Shown here: piece after piece, positions 45,573 to 57,274 of the stretch
How positions within the stretch are numbered: position 1 is the stretch's first letter
Layout of the letters: the number at the start of each line of letters is the position of its first letter
From: Phaeophleospora eucalypticola
Taxonomy: Eukaryota; Ascomycota; Dothideomycetes; Mycosphaerellales; Mycosphaerellaceae
Assembly: GCA_022814565.1 (NCBI GenBank)
Contig: JAKLNG010000019.1
Location: forward strand, 248,001-312,000
Reading direction: 5' to 3'
DNA: 64,000 nucleotides
Made by a program: the position numbers and the translations under genes
The notes under the pieces: model-generated
The model's database searches: none
Told to the model about the DNA's origin: nothing
Seen by the model: the letters and a program-made list of their open reading frames with translations, nothing else

Positions 45573-47734
45573 TCATAAGTACTCATTCGGAACGTACAAC
45601 GGCATCGAGTCCTCCCAGACACTGTCCGAAAGCACAGCTACATTTCAAAAGTCAGCAAATATCTTTCAAATCAGACTTGGGAAGTACTCACTCTTGTTCG
45701 ACCCATCAGCGTTCATAATCATATTCTGTCCATACGGCTGGAAAGTATCGTCATAAGTCGCACACTCCATTTTAAAGCCATGCATTCCCGTCGACCACAT
45801 GATGCGACCGTCGTCCGTCCAAACGGCGTGGGCGTCGTTCGCTCCGCTGGTGGTGAGGCGTGTTAAGTCTGTGCCGTCGGGCTTGATGGTGAAGATGTCG
45901 TAGTTGGTGTAGTTGATTCTGCGGGTGAAGAGGATTTTGGATCCGTCGGGAGAGTAGTGTGGTAGGTTGTCCCAGACATCGCCGGTGCTGTTCAGAATTC
46001 CAGAGCCGTTGGTGAGAACGCGGACGCTCTTGTCGGTGAGGTTCATAACTCGGAGGCCGTATTCTGCTCCCCAGACGCGGTAGACGATTTCGCTTTTGTT
46101 GGGAGAGTAGGACGGGTAGCCGGAGTTGAGGGATCCAAAAGTAAGCTGCTCGTAGCTGGAGCCGTTGGCGTAAAGAGGCGAGCCATCTGAAGTTGCTCTA
46201 TAGATCCAAGCAGGCAATTCAGCTCGCTCTTGAAACCATGCTCCGAGACCGAAGGCAATTTCTTTATCGTTCGGGGACCAGTCCGCCTGAAAAGCGCCTG
46301 AAAGACCTGAGCTGACCAGAGAAGAGGAGAGATCGCCATTGGCAGTGACGTTGTAGACCGTGAACCAGTCTGTGTTGTTGGGGTTCAACTTAACGATAGA
46401 GGAGTCGCCTGGAGTACCAATCTGCTTCTTCGTCATAGCCAACTTACCATATTTGTTCAGCACTGGGAAGACATCTGTGAATCGATACTCCCAGTCTTCT
46501 TGCCAGCTGTAGAGCGGCTTGTCCATGGGTCGTGTGGTCCAATCTGTCGATTCATAAACGACTTTGGTGCCATCTGGAGACCACGCAGGGCTGCGCATAC
46601 CACCAAGCACGGCGGTACGGTTGCTGGTTCCAACAGATGTGTAATTGAATCCCTCCTTGTTCGTTGGACCTTTGATCAAATAGCCAATCTCATTGTTGGT
46701 CACGTATTGCGGAGCGATCTTGAGCGAGTTGCTCGACGTCTCCTCCCGACGGTCCAGACCAGTTGCGAAGTCGACAGAGACGATTTGGTTGACAGTGGTA
46801 TTGAGATCTTCCGGACGGTGCGCGTTCCAGGTGTAGTCCCTCAGCATTTCGTAGTACACCACTCGTTTTCCATCTGGAGAGAACTTCGGTGACCCGAGGC
46901 AGTATCCTGACTTCGATACAACTTGGTGGAAACCAGTTCCATTTGGATGTATCGCATAGATCGACAGCTCTTGAGTGTGCTCCCATCCTGTCCCGTTGCC
47001 GTGTCCAGTCCAAGCAGTGTTACGATCCGAAGAGAAGAGAATCCACTATCAATAGTTAGCATTGCAATTCCTTCAAGTTGTTGTTTTCGTTATGTCTCAC
47101 CTCTCCATCCGGCGACCACTGAGGAGAAAAGTAACCATCCGGACTCCATCTAAAACAAGCATCAGTACCCTTGCCCATCGTACCTGTACGATCCAACTCA
47201 CGTCACACCCTTGACCGCATCCGTGTTTGTGATGTTCCACGAACTGCCACTCTTCAAATCCATCACCCAGATGTTTGTCTTGTAACCATTCGCAGTCGAC
47301 ACATACGCCAATTTACTGTTGTCAGGTGATAGCACTCCCGCATCCTCCATCGCAGGTGAGGCAACGAGCTTCTCCAACCCAGTGCCGTTCGTTCGAACTC
47401 GGTAGATGTCGGAGTTGCCGTCGCCTGCTCGTTCGCTTGTGAAGGTGATCCATTGGCCGTCCTGTGACCATTGTGCGTGGTACTCGTAGGCGGATTGGTT
47501 GCCAAGAAGTTTGATCGGATTGCTGCCGTCTTGATTCGCAACGTAGAGGACGGATTGTGACGGGGCAATGCGGTTCATCAAGAACACGCCCTTCTTTCCA
47601 GGGGCCGCCCTCTTGATGGCATGATTCGTCGATCTCGTCGTATCTTGTGAATAACCCAAAGGACAACCACCTTGCGGTGCGGCCGCCACCAGTCCTAAAG
47701 CTAGACCAAACGCAGACAACAACGTTCCTCGCAT
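45573..47734 (-). CDS. Secreted TolB-like beta-propeller protein
   Basis: Four exons: 47202-47734, 47101-47149, 45692-47045 and 45573-45637, 666 residues. The ATG at 47734 starts a signal peptide (RGTLLSAFGLALGLVAAA). The body is a series of WD40-like/PD40 repeats with the TolB signature W-S-(P/Q)-D-G: AQWSQDGQWITFTS, LSPDNSKLAY, SPQWSPDGEWILFSSDR, PAWSPDGTKVVY, ADWSPNDKEIAF, PHYSPDGSKILFTR and IKPDGTDLTRLT. About ten repeats are visible, enough for one or two propellers. No serine-peptidase domain follows, so it is not a complete dipeptidyl peptidase. Many NxT/S sites suggest N-glycosylation. Probably a secreted binding or lyase-like protein; the activity cannot be named. Exon 2 is only 49 nt. 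Confidence 0.83.
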
Positions 47735-48825
47735 CTCGTTCACAAGATCCGGAATCAACCAGATAAAAAGTCTTCGGCCTTAGGGTTTGCGGAAAGAGGC
47801 CAGCCATGGTATATAAAACAAGTCTCGGCCAGAAGATCCCGCATCCCTGTAGTTAGTAAACATCTCGTGTGTGTACGTAGAGGACGCGGTTGGCTTCGCC
47901 TGCAAGATCATAGTGATACTACGGCCTAGTCCACCTAGTTCCACCACTGGTGTGACGAAACACAATTTTTTTCCGCAGTAGCGGCACTTGGCAGTGCTTC
48001 TCTCGGTAATGTTCCCGAAGATAAGCATATAGCCACATCGTCTGGCAGGTTCAGGTGTATTGGACATGCATGGACACCTCCAAGCCCACCGACAGACACA
48101 GTCTGATGGAAGGCTTCTGGAAGTCCGCTTTCCAATCAACTTCTCTGTGTCGTCAACTCCGTGGCTGTGAGGAATTTGAGGCATGCTCTGCGCCGTCATT
48201 GAGGAGCACGAACTGGGGACCTGGGTACGCGTTCTCGCAGGGCGATGGCTGCTGAGACATGCCATCCGCCGCGGGAAATGATGGCAAAGACTAGCATGGC
48301 GGCCAGTGCGATCGTTCATTCAGCAATCAGCGTTCGCATCAGAAGTTTTGAAGAAGCAGCGAATGACATAGCCGTCAATTCTCTTACACCCAGGCTCGGC
48401 CGAGCAGAAGAATGGTCAAATCCGACAGCGACCTTGGTGTTTTGCCGGGCCTCGGACGAGATATATCACCTTCCCTGCGGAGGAAAGCTTCATCATCGTT
48501 GCCACGTAGTCGAAAGCTGAGCAAAGAGGCTTGACGGCATCAAGACGGATGAAATGGAAAGAGATGTCAGGTGGTGGAGGAGGTGAGGTAACACAGAGAA
48601 GACGCGGCTATGGGAACGCGTCGAGCGTGATGAAGGCTACGCAGGTCATACTGGTACACCCTCTTTTTCCCTCGACCATGTTTACCTATGTCTCCAACAC
48701 CCTTACGCTGTTTACGATCTTACGATGCATCAGAAGAATAGTGCTCTTATGCATGGTCAATCAAATCTGTACAGTCGCTCCGCAATATTCTGTCCATGTA
48801 ACTGTCGATATCATATACTACAAAT
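47735..48825. other. Intergenic, no convincing gene
   Basis: About 1.1 kb between two minus-strand genes. One 179-codon frame on the minus strand (47780-48319) has no recognisable domain and an erratic residue mix. Likely the promoter of the propeller gene plus the 3' region of the acyltransferase. Confidence 0.5.
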
Positions 48826-50550
48826 TCAATTAGGCAGCTGAGGCAGTGCCCTGTTACTACTGCTATTCGCAACATCCACATCTTGCATCTGCACCGGAGT
48901 CCCAGCGCTTCGACGATCGCCATTCAGAATCGGCTTAGCCCCTTCGTCATTCCTGTACGAAAGACAAAACTTCTCAAACTTCTTGCCAGCATCCACGCTC
49001 GGCTGGTCGAGATACTTCCTGAACAGCCCGCCAACAATGAAGTTGACAATCGTAGCCGGGATCATCGTCAAGAGGTATGCGATGAACAATTGGAAATTTT
49101 CACTGGTCGGCCGTTGGTCGTAGGATATGTTCGGGTCGAGTCCAACGACCGCGATCCAGATTTTGGCCCCGAACAGAGGTCGCATCCACGCGCGAACGAA
49201 AATATGACAGAGGTATAGGCCGAATGATATGCGTCCGAGATACTGTATGGGACGGATCTGGAGGGCACGTTTGAGCATTGGGGTCTCGCCGATGCCAATC
49301 AAAATGCACATTCCCGCGATGCATTGTATGTAGCGATCCATCTGACGATTGACGTATAGCCCAAGGTACGCGATGGGTTGCATTACAATATCGTAGTAAG
49401 GGCGCGAGAAGATGCGATAATCGCCCTCATATTCGTTGCGCGCGCGAGCACCGGGCATGCCGGAGAAGAAGAAGCCAAAGAGGAGGATGGCCCAGATAGT
49501 CAGCGGACGCAGCCATGGGCGTCGAGCGTTGGGTTTTGGTGGGCTGCCTTCTCGTTCGATCTGGTAGTCGGCGAAGGCCATGCCCATGAGGAACTGGGAA
49601 GCGATCCAGTCGTCTTTGCAAAAGGAATGGAATACCATGATGAATATCAAGCATCGGCGAAGAAAGATGCTTGGTACACGGGCGAGGAAGACAACTGAGG
49701 AAAAGACGTATAGCGATCCATAGTATTCGAGTGGAATGGTCCAGGAGATTCCCCCGTCATACTTGTTGATGATGGCATCCCAGCGATCCGGATACCGCAA
49801 CGGCATGAGCAGATGCCCAAAGCTCCGAATCCAGTTGTCCACTTCCAGAAAGAATGTTTTCTGTGGCTCATACAGCACCGGCCAAGGCATACGCAGTACT
49901 CGACATGCTAGCATGAGTAGCAGTGTCTCGATGAATACAGGCATGTATAGTCTGACGCCTCGCCTGAAGACTGCAGATGACACGGTGGTAAACAGGTCAT
50001 CGTAGCGCTGCTGCCGCATGAGGTGCAGCATCTTGTGCGTCAAGACGTAGCCTGAGATGCCGAAGAATATGCACACTGCTGCATCTCCGCTGCCGTAGAT
50101 GGATCGGATGAGAGGCGCGTAGTACCACTCTGGGCGTTGGTATTTTCCGGTTCCCCATGCCAATGTGCGATCGATCCAGCCATCAATGTAGTGGAAGATG
50201 AAGACCTGGAAGGCGGCGATTCCGCGCAGACCATCTAGCCATGCAGTCTCGCGCCGTAGCTTCATCTCAGGCTCTGGATAGTCGAATACTACACGTAGGG
50301 TCTCCTGGTAGCCCAACTCCTTTACGCGCGCTGGAACTTGCGTGATGCGAACCACCGCGCGAGAGAGTGACTGTAAGGTATGCGCCGCGATTACTCGCGG
50401 CATCGACTTCCAATCCATTCCAATGCTATGCAGAGATGCATTCTCCGTATGGTGTCCGCTCCCGTCGTGTGCCTCATCCTGCTCTTCCTCATCCTTGATC
50501 GCGAACGACTCCATGAGCCGCGCTCGCTCCTGCTCATTCTGTTCCAACAT
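48826..50550 (-). CDS. Acyltransferase 3 family membrane protein
   Basis: Intronless, 574 residues. Multi-span membrane O-acyltransferase of the acyltransferase-3 (OafA/NodX) fold. Family marks are WLDGLRGIAAFQVFIFHY, where the His after the first span is the presumed catalytic residue; SGDAAVCIFFGISGYVLTHK; the QRPIxY-like IRPIQYLGRISFGLYLCHIF near the C terminus; and about ten hydrophobic segments. The N-terminal 90 residues are acidic and cytosolic. Fungal members acylate glycans, lipids or secondary metabolites; the substrate is unknown. Confidence 0.9.
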   Translation of the reverse strand: MLEQNEQERARLMESFAIKDEEEQDEAHDGSGHHTENASLHSIGMDWKSMPRVIAAHTLQSLSRAVVRITQVPARVKELGYQETLRVVFDYPEPEMKLRRETAWLDGLRGIAAFQVFIFHYIDGWIDRTLAWGTGKYQRPEWYYAPLIRSIYGSGDAAVCIFFGISGYVLTHKMLHLMRQQRYDDLFTTVSSAVFRRGVRLYMPVFIETLLLMLACRVLRMPWPVLYEPQKTFFLEVDNWIRSFGHLLMPLRYPDRWDAIINKYDGGISWTIPLEYYGSLYVFSSVVFLARVPSIFLRRCLIFIMVFHSFCKDDWIASQFLMGMAFADYQIEREGSPPKPNARRPWLRPLTIWAILLFGFFFSGMPGARARNEYEGDYRIFSRPYYDIVMQPIAYLGLYVNRQMDRYIQCIAGMCILIGIGETPMLKRALQIRPIQYLGRISFGLYLCHIFVRAWMRPLFGAKIWIAVVGLDPNISYDQRPTSENFQLFIAYLLTMIPATIVNFIVGGLFRKYLDQPSVDAGKKFEKFCLSYRNDEGAKPILNGDRRSAGTPVQMQDVDVANSSSNRALPQLPN

Positions 50551-52334
50551 CGATTCCTTCCTTTCTCAAGTCCTCCTCTTCTAAACCCAGGTCAACAGAC
50601 GATCATCGTTGTAGTTCTGCGCCTTCAAACGCTTGAACAATGCTATGCACTCAGTGCGAGCTCCGCAGACCATTGGGACGTGAATCCATACTCCGCGTAG
50701 TCCACCTTCGCCATGGCCAGTCACAGCCGATGCGGACTGTTTAAGCTTCCACTACGGACTTACCTCTAGGATGCCTAAGGTACTTACAGGGACTTGGTAA
50801 GGACACCGAGGTCGAATTCGAGGATCCATCGGCGGAAAGTAGGATAGTCCGGAGCGTCGGAGCACCTCGATATCCGCCATTGTGATGGATATTACTTCTT
50901 CACGTCGGCCCACTCGAATGCCTCTCTCGCCGCCCTCCTATCGGTATCGTGCTAGATTGGGCACTAAGACATTAGTACCATCAAAGTACCACTTGTGGCC
51001 AGAGCGGACAAATGCCAATCCACAACGGATTCGCATCACTACTCCGCAGACAGGGGAGCTGTGCGAGCGGCCAGTGGGAGCAGGAGCTGGGCGGCCAAGC
51101 AGTCCAAACTCCGAGGCTTCTCGCCCGAGCCCCTCGTGTCGCTGGGAAGCCACATCTTGGCGAATTGCGGTCGCAAATGGCAGGAAAGGCCGTGAAATGG
51201 ACGAGAGAGGTATTGCATATATTTAGACGAGAGGCGGAAGAAGGAGAAGGAGATGGAGAAGAAAGAGAGACAAGGCTGAGAGAAATATGAACCGTGAGTC
51301 GCGTTCTACGAACCAGGCTGCTGATCCATGATCCTGGCCTCGTATATCTCGTACTTTGCACAAACACTGCACAAATCCACTGTTAGTTCCCAATCCGATC
51401 ACATACCACCGGCGTCTACTCCGAGGCCAAACATCTGGTCCGCCTCCCGTCTCAACCTCACCTGATGATTCCAAACTTGCCGCGGGCTCCTCTTGCGATA
51501 AGGAAGAAAGAAAGACTCGCCTCGTCGCAATTTATTACGTCTCCAAGCCTATGAATGCAGCATTTCCCTGGAGGCGTTTTCATGCCTTGACTCCATTGAT
51601 TGACTGCAACTTGAAACTACCATTTCTTGGGCGACACTGGTGTCGTCGCCTGTTCGCAGGCAGCTCGCAAGGAGTCTCATCCGCCCAAGCTTACAATGTG
51701 GCTTGCACCAATGGTCCGTGGTTGAGAGAAATGGGCTTGACGCCTCGGGCCAGAATGGACATCCACGCGAAGGAGCATGCAGGCTACAGCCCAACTCTTG
51801 ATAAGAACCGGCCAGGGCACCTGAATGTTGCTCGGTGTGATGTCTTCCACAGAAGGCTGAGGGTACAAGGTGCTCTCTGGACTGTGTGACAGTACAACGG
51901 GCGACCATCTGCCATGAGCCCCTTTTTGTACAGAGGAAGCTGGTCTCACATACAATGTTATGCGCTCACATGCAGTTGTACAGATAGCGTCTGACTGCGG
52001 CCTTCGATCTTTGACCTTCCGTCCTCAACTCGCGACTCCTCATGGTCTCTCTGGACGCTCAAAGTCTTTCGGATTCTGAAGCTGGGCCAGCTCTTCTGGA
52101 TCTCACGCCTACTTTCGCATATGCAAGAGCAGACATGTGCGCTATGATTCGACACAGTGCAAAGAGGACTTATGACACTCCGCTATTCAAGATGAAGAAC
52201 ATTACACGTGCGCATTCACTCCCTAGGCATGTGAATGTGTGCTTTCGGTTGACAAGCGACAATGGACGCTATAAAACTACTTGCTGACTTGCTCTTCTAC
52301 ACGAACAACGAACAACACGACTAACACACCCGAC
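50551..52334. other. Intergenic, no convincing gene
   Basis: 1.8 kb between divergent genes. Frames of 60-180 codons on both strands show no motifs. Composition is normal, not RIP-like. The right end carries a TATA-like box for the terpene synthase. Confidence 0.5.
52270..52276 (+). promoter_or_regulatory. TATA-like box of terpene synthase gene
   Basis: TATAAAA, 59 bases ahead of the ATG at 52335. The spacing suits a TATA-driven, inducible promoter with a short leader. Confidence 0.45.
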
Positions 52335-53453
52335 ATGGCCAACACCTCCACCCCTCCTAGCGAGAAACGCATCACCATCCTCCTCCCTGACCTCTTCAAA
52401 TCCTTCTTCGCCCCTGAGGTCTCCATCAACCAGCACTACGCCCGCGCCGGCCACGAATCCGACCGCTGGATCTGCGCCTGGCTGGACCTCTCTGAGTCCG
52501 CAGCTGAACGCTTCCGCGCCCTCGACTTCAACTACAACCCCGCTGTCTGGGCTTCCGACGCCCCCCATGACCGCTTCCGCATTCTCTGCGACTGGAGCTC
52601 CTGGATCTTCGTCTGCGACGACCTCTTCGATGAAGAGAAAGGGGAGTTGAGTCAGGATGTAGAACTCGCGAGACTCGCGGCGGAGGTGCTTGTGGAGAGT
52701 ATGCAGTCGCCCTTCACGCCGGAGGGCCTGGAGGAGCGACTTGGTCCTCTTTCCGAGAAGTTCAGCAAGACGAAGACTCTCATCGCCGCCCACCAAGATT
52801 TCTTCGTTCGCTTCAGCGCTTGTGCCTCCCTAGAGCATCGAGAATGGTACATCTCCTCAATGGCCGACTTCGTGGCGAGCGAAATCGCCCAAGTCCTCTC
52901 CCCCTCCATCGACCCCAACCGCAGCGTGGCAGACATCCTCGAATCCCGTCGCATGAGCATCGGCGTCGAGCCCACATTCGCGCTAATCTGCTTCTGCCAT
53001 TCCATCCCCCGACTCCAGTCACACCCAGCCATCGAGCGCCTCGGACGGATTTCCACAGACTTCACCCTTATGACCAACGACCTGGTCTCCTACCGCAAGG
53101 AAGAAGCAGAAGCGTTCACGCACAACCTCGTCGCTACACTTCGGCTACAGAATTACTCCGCGCAGGCTGCGTTCGACCACATCGGGATGCTTCTGGATGA
53201 TCTCCATCGGGAGTTTGAGGAGACGGTCGCGGCGTTGCCAGAGGGAGAGGACGTGCAGAGGTATGTGAAGGTCTGCAAGGACGTGCCGATTGGGAATCTG
53301 TATTGGAGTTTCCGGACGAGTCGGTACTTTGGGGCGCTGGAGAGGAGGGAGGAAGTGCGGAGGACGAGGGTGTTGGATGTGGCGGAGATGCCGGGGTATC
53401 TTGGGGAGAGGGGGAAGGGGTTGAGGAGGAATCAGGGACAGAGTGGGCCTTGA
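52335..53453 (+). CDS. Class I terpene synthase (sesquiterpene cyclase type)
   Basis: Metal-dependent cyclase that ionises a prenyl diphosphate. Intronless, 372 residues, starting at the ATG giving MANTSTPPSE. The aspartate-rich motif DDLFD is at residues 95-99, the NSE triad NDLVSYRKE at 248-256, and the terminal RY pair in TSRYF near 339; the fold and length match single-domain sesquiterpene synthases, and the sequence between is helical throughout. No prenyltransferase domain, so farnesyl diphosphate is the likely substrate. The product cannot be predicted. Codon use is strongly C-ending in the 5' half. No P450 is in the window, so it is not an obvious full biosynthetic cluster. Convergent with the next permease, stop codons only 55 bases apart. 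Confidence 0.9.
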   Translation: MANTSTPPSEKRITILLPDLFKSFFAPEVSINQHYARAGHESDRWICAWLDLSESAAERFRALDFNYNPAVWASDAPHDRFRILCDWSSWIFVCDDLFDEEKGELSQDVELARLAAEVLVESMQSPFTPEGLEERLGPLSEKFSKTKTLIAAHQDFFVRFSACASLEHREWYISSMADFVASEIAQVLSPSIDPNRSVADILESRRMSIGVEPTFALICFCHSIPRLQSHPAIERLGRISTDFTLMTNDLVSYRKEEAEAFTHNLVATLRLQNYSAQAAFDHIGMLLDDLHREFEETVAALPEGEDVQRYVKVCKDVPIGNLYWSFRTSRYFGALERREEVRRTRVLDVAEMPGYLGERGKGLRRNQGQSGP

Positions 53454-53508
53454 AGGGATCGAAGTGGGCCTGATTTGAGGGGGGGTTGGAGGTTGAGTTG
53501 TATTGCCA

Positions 53509-55408
53509 TTAGACCTTCGTGCTTGTGTGAACGACTGGAACATCCTCTCCTCTCTCCAATGACTCCGAGTGCGCGGGCCACTTCCAGCACACAGCAACGT
53601 ACACCAGCGCGCTTGTTGCAAGCCCGTACAAGTAGCTGAGATAGTAAAGATGCAGCGCACCGTCCGAGACATTCTGCGATGACACCTAAAACTTTCATGA
53701 GCAACGTTCCAGTCAGACTGCTCAACGAGGAATCTTACAGCATTCACGAACCCCGGCATCAGTGGGACCCACCCAGCACACCACGCGACCATCGCACGCC
53801 AATTGACGCCAAACTTGTTGTACCGATACCTTGCATGTGGCTGATACAAATCCGATACATCGTAGTGCTGCTGCTGCACGAACCAGTAGTCCGTCAGGAG
53901 AACGCCGGTGATGGGAGCTAGCCAGATGGTATAACCGTCCATGAAGTTCAGCAATGCAGATGCTGAGGCGAGAATGTTCCAGGGCGTGAGAGCCCATGCG
54001 CCGATGAAAGCTACGACGTATGAGCCGCGGCGGAGGTTGATGTACTAGAGTGAGTCAGCATGTCACTTGGTCGATGGGAACGGGTTACTCGGACTCACTT
54101 TCGGGAACAAAGCGTTCAGATCATTGCTCGCGGATATGCAATTCGCACTCAGGTTAGACCCCAGTTGAGCCAACGCAAATGCGAGACCACAGAATGCCGC
54201 TGCTGCTCTCGCGCCGCTGCTACCCTTCCAATAGGAGAGGATAGTGAGAGGGTCCCAGATCTCTTCTCCGTAGAGATCGGTAGCGGCGCCCGCGATAATG
54301 ACGCCCCAGAATGCCATCATTGCAAACGAGAGCGGAATGATGACGATCTGGACGAAGACGGAGCGCGGCTTGGAGGCGTAGCGTGCGAAGTCGTTGATGT
54401 TGACTGCCATGGTACCGTAGTTGCCAAGCATAGACTGAAAAAGGCGTGTGTCAGCGTGCAGACGCTCGTCAGGGGAAGTGAACTGCACCTACATTCAGAG
54501 CGCTCATGAACGCCCAGGCATACTTTGACCCTGATATGGTGTTGCCCCTTTCCAACAAAGTTGTTTGTAGCCCACCACCAGCACCTTCATGACAAGCCCA
54601 GCCTAGCATGCTGAAGATCGCAGGCAGGACCAGGAAAGCCTTCATATTGAAGAACCATTTCAGGTTTCTTGGATGAATGTAATGAAAGGGGAGCACAATC
54701 AGGAAGTAAACGATGTATGCTACACCTCGTCAGCAACACTCGACTCTTGCACTCAAGGCAATATTCACCAATCATTGTCTGTGTCGTGATATTCGCCCCC
54801 TCAGGCAAAGCATTCTCCAAATCCTCAAAACTCGGCCAGATGGCCAAAAGCACAGCTCTTACACAGAGCGCGCCATTATACGTGTTGATCCCATACCAAA
54901 ACACGCCCACCACCATTCGGATCGCCACGACCATAAAGCTGGCATAGAACCCAAACGGCGCTCTGCTTTGGATCGTGTATGGGATATGTAGTCTCGCGCC
55001 GATGATCCCGTTGGCTGTGATGGCGAGCGCGACGAGTCCGTGACCGAGAGCGATGATGCCAACGGCGGTTCGCCAGGAGAGGCCGAGCGTGACGATAGAA
55101 GAGCCGAGACGTAGATTGCCAGGTGAAAGGGCATCGCAGAGCCAGTAGGTGACGAAATTCAAGCTGCCCCAGGTTTGACCTTCTGGGGAAGTGGGCTCGA
55201 GGTCGGCGTTCGTCCATCTGCCTGTTTCTTCGTCGGAGACTTCGTCCAGTTGGATCTTCTTCAAGCAGCGTTCGACGAAGGTGGGCTGTAAACCAAGGGG
55301 ACTGCTTTCTCCAACATCAAAATCCTCGTCGCGAACAGTTATGTCAGTTGTTTTCGCTGACTTTTTGGGCTCAACTGAGATTGTTTCCTCCATGGTTGAA
55401 TCGAACAT
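53509..55408 (-). CDS. NCS1-family nucleobase/allantoin permease, copy 1
   Basis: Twelve-span cation symporter for nucleobases or related compounds. Five exons: 54769-55408, 54493-54719, 54099-54434, 53739-54044 and 53509-53685, 561 residues. Landmarks are RWTNADLEPTSPEGQTWGSLNFV, RAPFGFYASFMVVAIRMVVG, FWYGINTYNG, NINDFARYASKPRS (span 6 substrate region), YINLRRGSYVV and LLTDYWFVQQQHYDV. The C terminus WPAHSES is recovered only by splicing. Residues such as those in FWYGINTYNG place it with uracil/allantoin-type members. It shares a divergent promoter with the XanA-like gene, which fits nucleobase uptake. Confidence 0.9.
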
Positions 55409-55703
55409 CCGTAACTCAATCCCGTTTGCGTTTGTCGGAAGAGGACTTTATCAAGTTGCGTGAACCCAGATAACGCCGCCGGGGCTCCATGGTCATTGAT
55501 AGCAGGGATCGGCCAAGGGAGGATGGTGGGAGTCCAAATCCAGAACTCGGCCAACTGCCTCTATCGATATGCCTCAGTTTGGCCGGCGGCGATAAGATTG
55601 GCCTCGCTAGATGTGCCGGTTCATCAGAATATCGTTTCTCTTGCAACATGTCTCCCGAGACAACCATTCACCCCATCAAAGACCGACGAAAATCATCGCC
55701 ACC
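55409..55703. promoter_or_regulatory. Divergent promoter with four GATA-factor sites
   Basis: 295 bases between the starts of NCS1 permease 1 and the XanA-like dioxygenase. HGATAR sites are at 55448-55453 (minus, TGATAA), 55468-55473 (AGATAA), 55497-55502 (TGATAG) and 55590-55595 (CGATAA). GATA factors of the AreA/NIT2 type switch on nitrogen-scavenging genes through such sites. I looked for the UaY purine-activator pattern TCGG-N6-CCGA and did not find it. Confidence 0.55.
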
Positions 55704-57024
55704 ATGCCTCACATCATTGAATCTCTGAGGGTAGCGCCACTCGACGCGAGCCTTCGCAAAGACACCGCGCTGGGCGCAGAAGTCGAGCTACCGACATCAA
55801 TGAAGTTGCTCAATCCTTCGCAACTGAGCTCTGACGACCGGCGAAGATTGCAGCAAGGCCTGTTCGAGAACGGCGTTGTGGTAATCCGGAATCAAGAAGG
55901 CATCGATCCCGCTGTGTTGCCTCAGCTAGCAAAGGTGTTTGACCCAACAGCTAAAGATATCCATTCCGGCGGTGCAAAGCAAGTAACGGATAAGAAGAAC
56001 ATTCTTGCTCTGAATAATTGCTCTCGTATACCACGAGCACCGCAAGTGACCGTCATTGGAAAGGGCAACACGGCCGGCCACGAAGGTATTGAGGACTTGG
56101 AGTTGAAACATCTTGTCAGTAGTTTCCGTGCCATGCCCATTGAAAAGTGATTGACCAAACAGGACCATACTGCGTTCCACGAAACGCCTTTGTCACCAGA
56201 GAAGATCGCGGCTGGGTATACAAGACCGTACAGGTGGCACATGGACGCTCCGGTGTATGAGAATCTTCCTGGCTTTGCGACTGTGCTTCACTGCATCGAA
56301 GCACCCGATCTTCCTGATCAGAAGCTGCAATTCCCGAATGGCATTGAAATGGACATCGCCGCTGGAGCCACTGCATGTAAGAGGATCCGTATATCTCTGC
56401 AGTAGCAAGACTGATGAAAAGCAGTCTTCTCCGGTTCTCGGAACTTCCAGCTGTTGACGCCGGAAGAGCAAGATTTCGCGCTCAACACGACTGTTCAGTA
56501 TGCACCAAGAGCATATGAATGGATCAAAGATTGCAAGGCTACAGAAGATGGTCTAAGTATTGCCCAGGTCGGAAGAGAGAAAGCCGAGAGCGAATTGACA
56601 CCTTTCGAGTGGAACAAAGTCCACGCATATCCAGTAAGTGTGCTGTCTCTCGATTTGTTGCATGCAGAGTTCTGACGTGCAACAGATGGTTTGGAGACAT
56701 CCAGGCACTGGAGCTGCCTCCCTTCAGATCCTTGGCTGCTGTGTACAGTCGCTCCATACCAGGGACCCAGCAACCGGGGAAACATCAGTCATTGATGATC
56801 TGGGGGAGGTGAGGCGTATCTGCCACCGGATGCAGAACAAAGTGTACAGTCCTGAAAATTTGTACGCACATCGATGGAGGAAAGGCGACCTCGTGATATT
56901 CCATAACAGGGGCGTTTTGCATAGCATTACAGGACAGCTTGAGCAATTTCCTCAAAGGAGGTTGTTGTGGCAGTGTAGTTTGGCCAGCGAAATGCCGCCT
57001 GAGGCGTACAGATCGATACAGTGA
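55704..57024 (+). CDS. TauD-family 2-oxoglutarate dioxygenase, xanthine dioxygenase (XanA)-like
   Basis: Fe(II)/2-oxoglutarate oxygenase. Exons 55704-56114, 56163-56376, 56425-56633 and 56686-57024, 390 residues; start in ACCATG context. Iron ligands are His163 and Asp165 in RWHMDAP and the distal His at about 357 in FHNRGVLHS, with a following Arg (about 369) for 2-oxoglutarate. The segments YAPRAYEWI, MVWRHPGTG and LGEVRRICHRMQNK...HRWRKGDLVIFHNRGVLHS closely parallel fungal XanA, which converts xanthine to uric acid without a molybdenum cofactor. Family call strong; xanthine as substrate is inference, supported by the divergent nucleobase permease and GATA sites. Confidence 0.82.
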
Positions 57025-57274
57025 CCTTAAGTCATTGACCAGGAATCCGCAGATCGTAGTATTCCCGTGGTATCGATTCTCGGAAAGCTTGTAAGGCTTG
57101 GCGGGGTTGACAGTCTACTCCACTGATCTAGAGCCTCGTTGCAACTGAAATGGAAGCACAGATACCCGTTTGAACCTCCTTTCATTGGACACATTCGACC
57201 AAGCTCGAGTTGAAGCTGTGATTTAGGAAACAGAAACTCACCAAATTGAAATCTGAAAACAGAACTTACCGATC

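Noticed and set aside
47780..48319. 179-codon minus-strand frame between the propeller and acyltransferase genes
   Set aside because: Contains one CxxC but no domain, erratic residue mix, and no supporting splice or start context.
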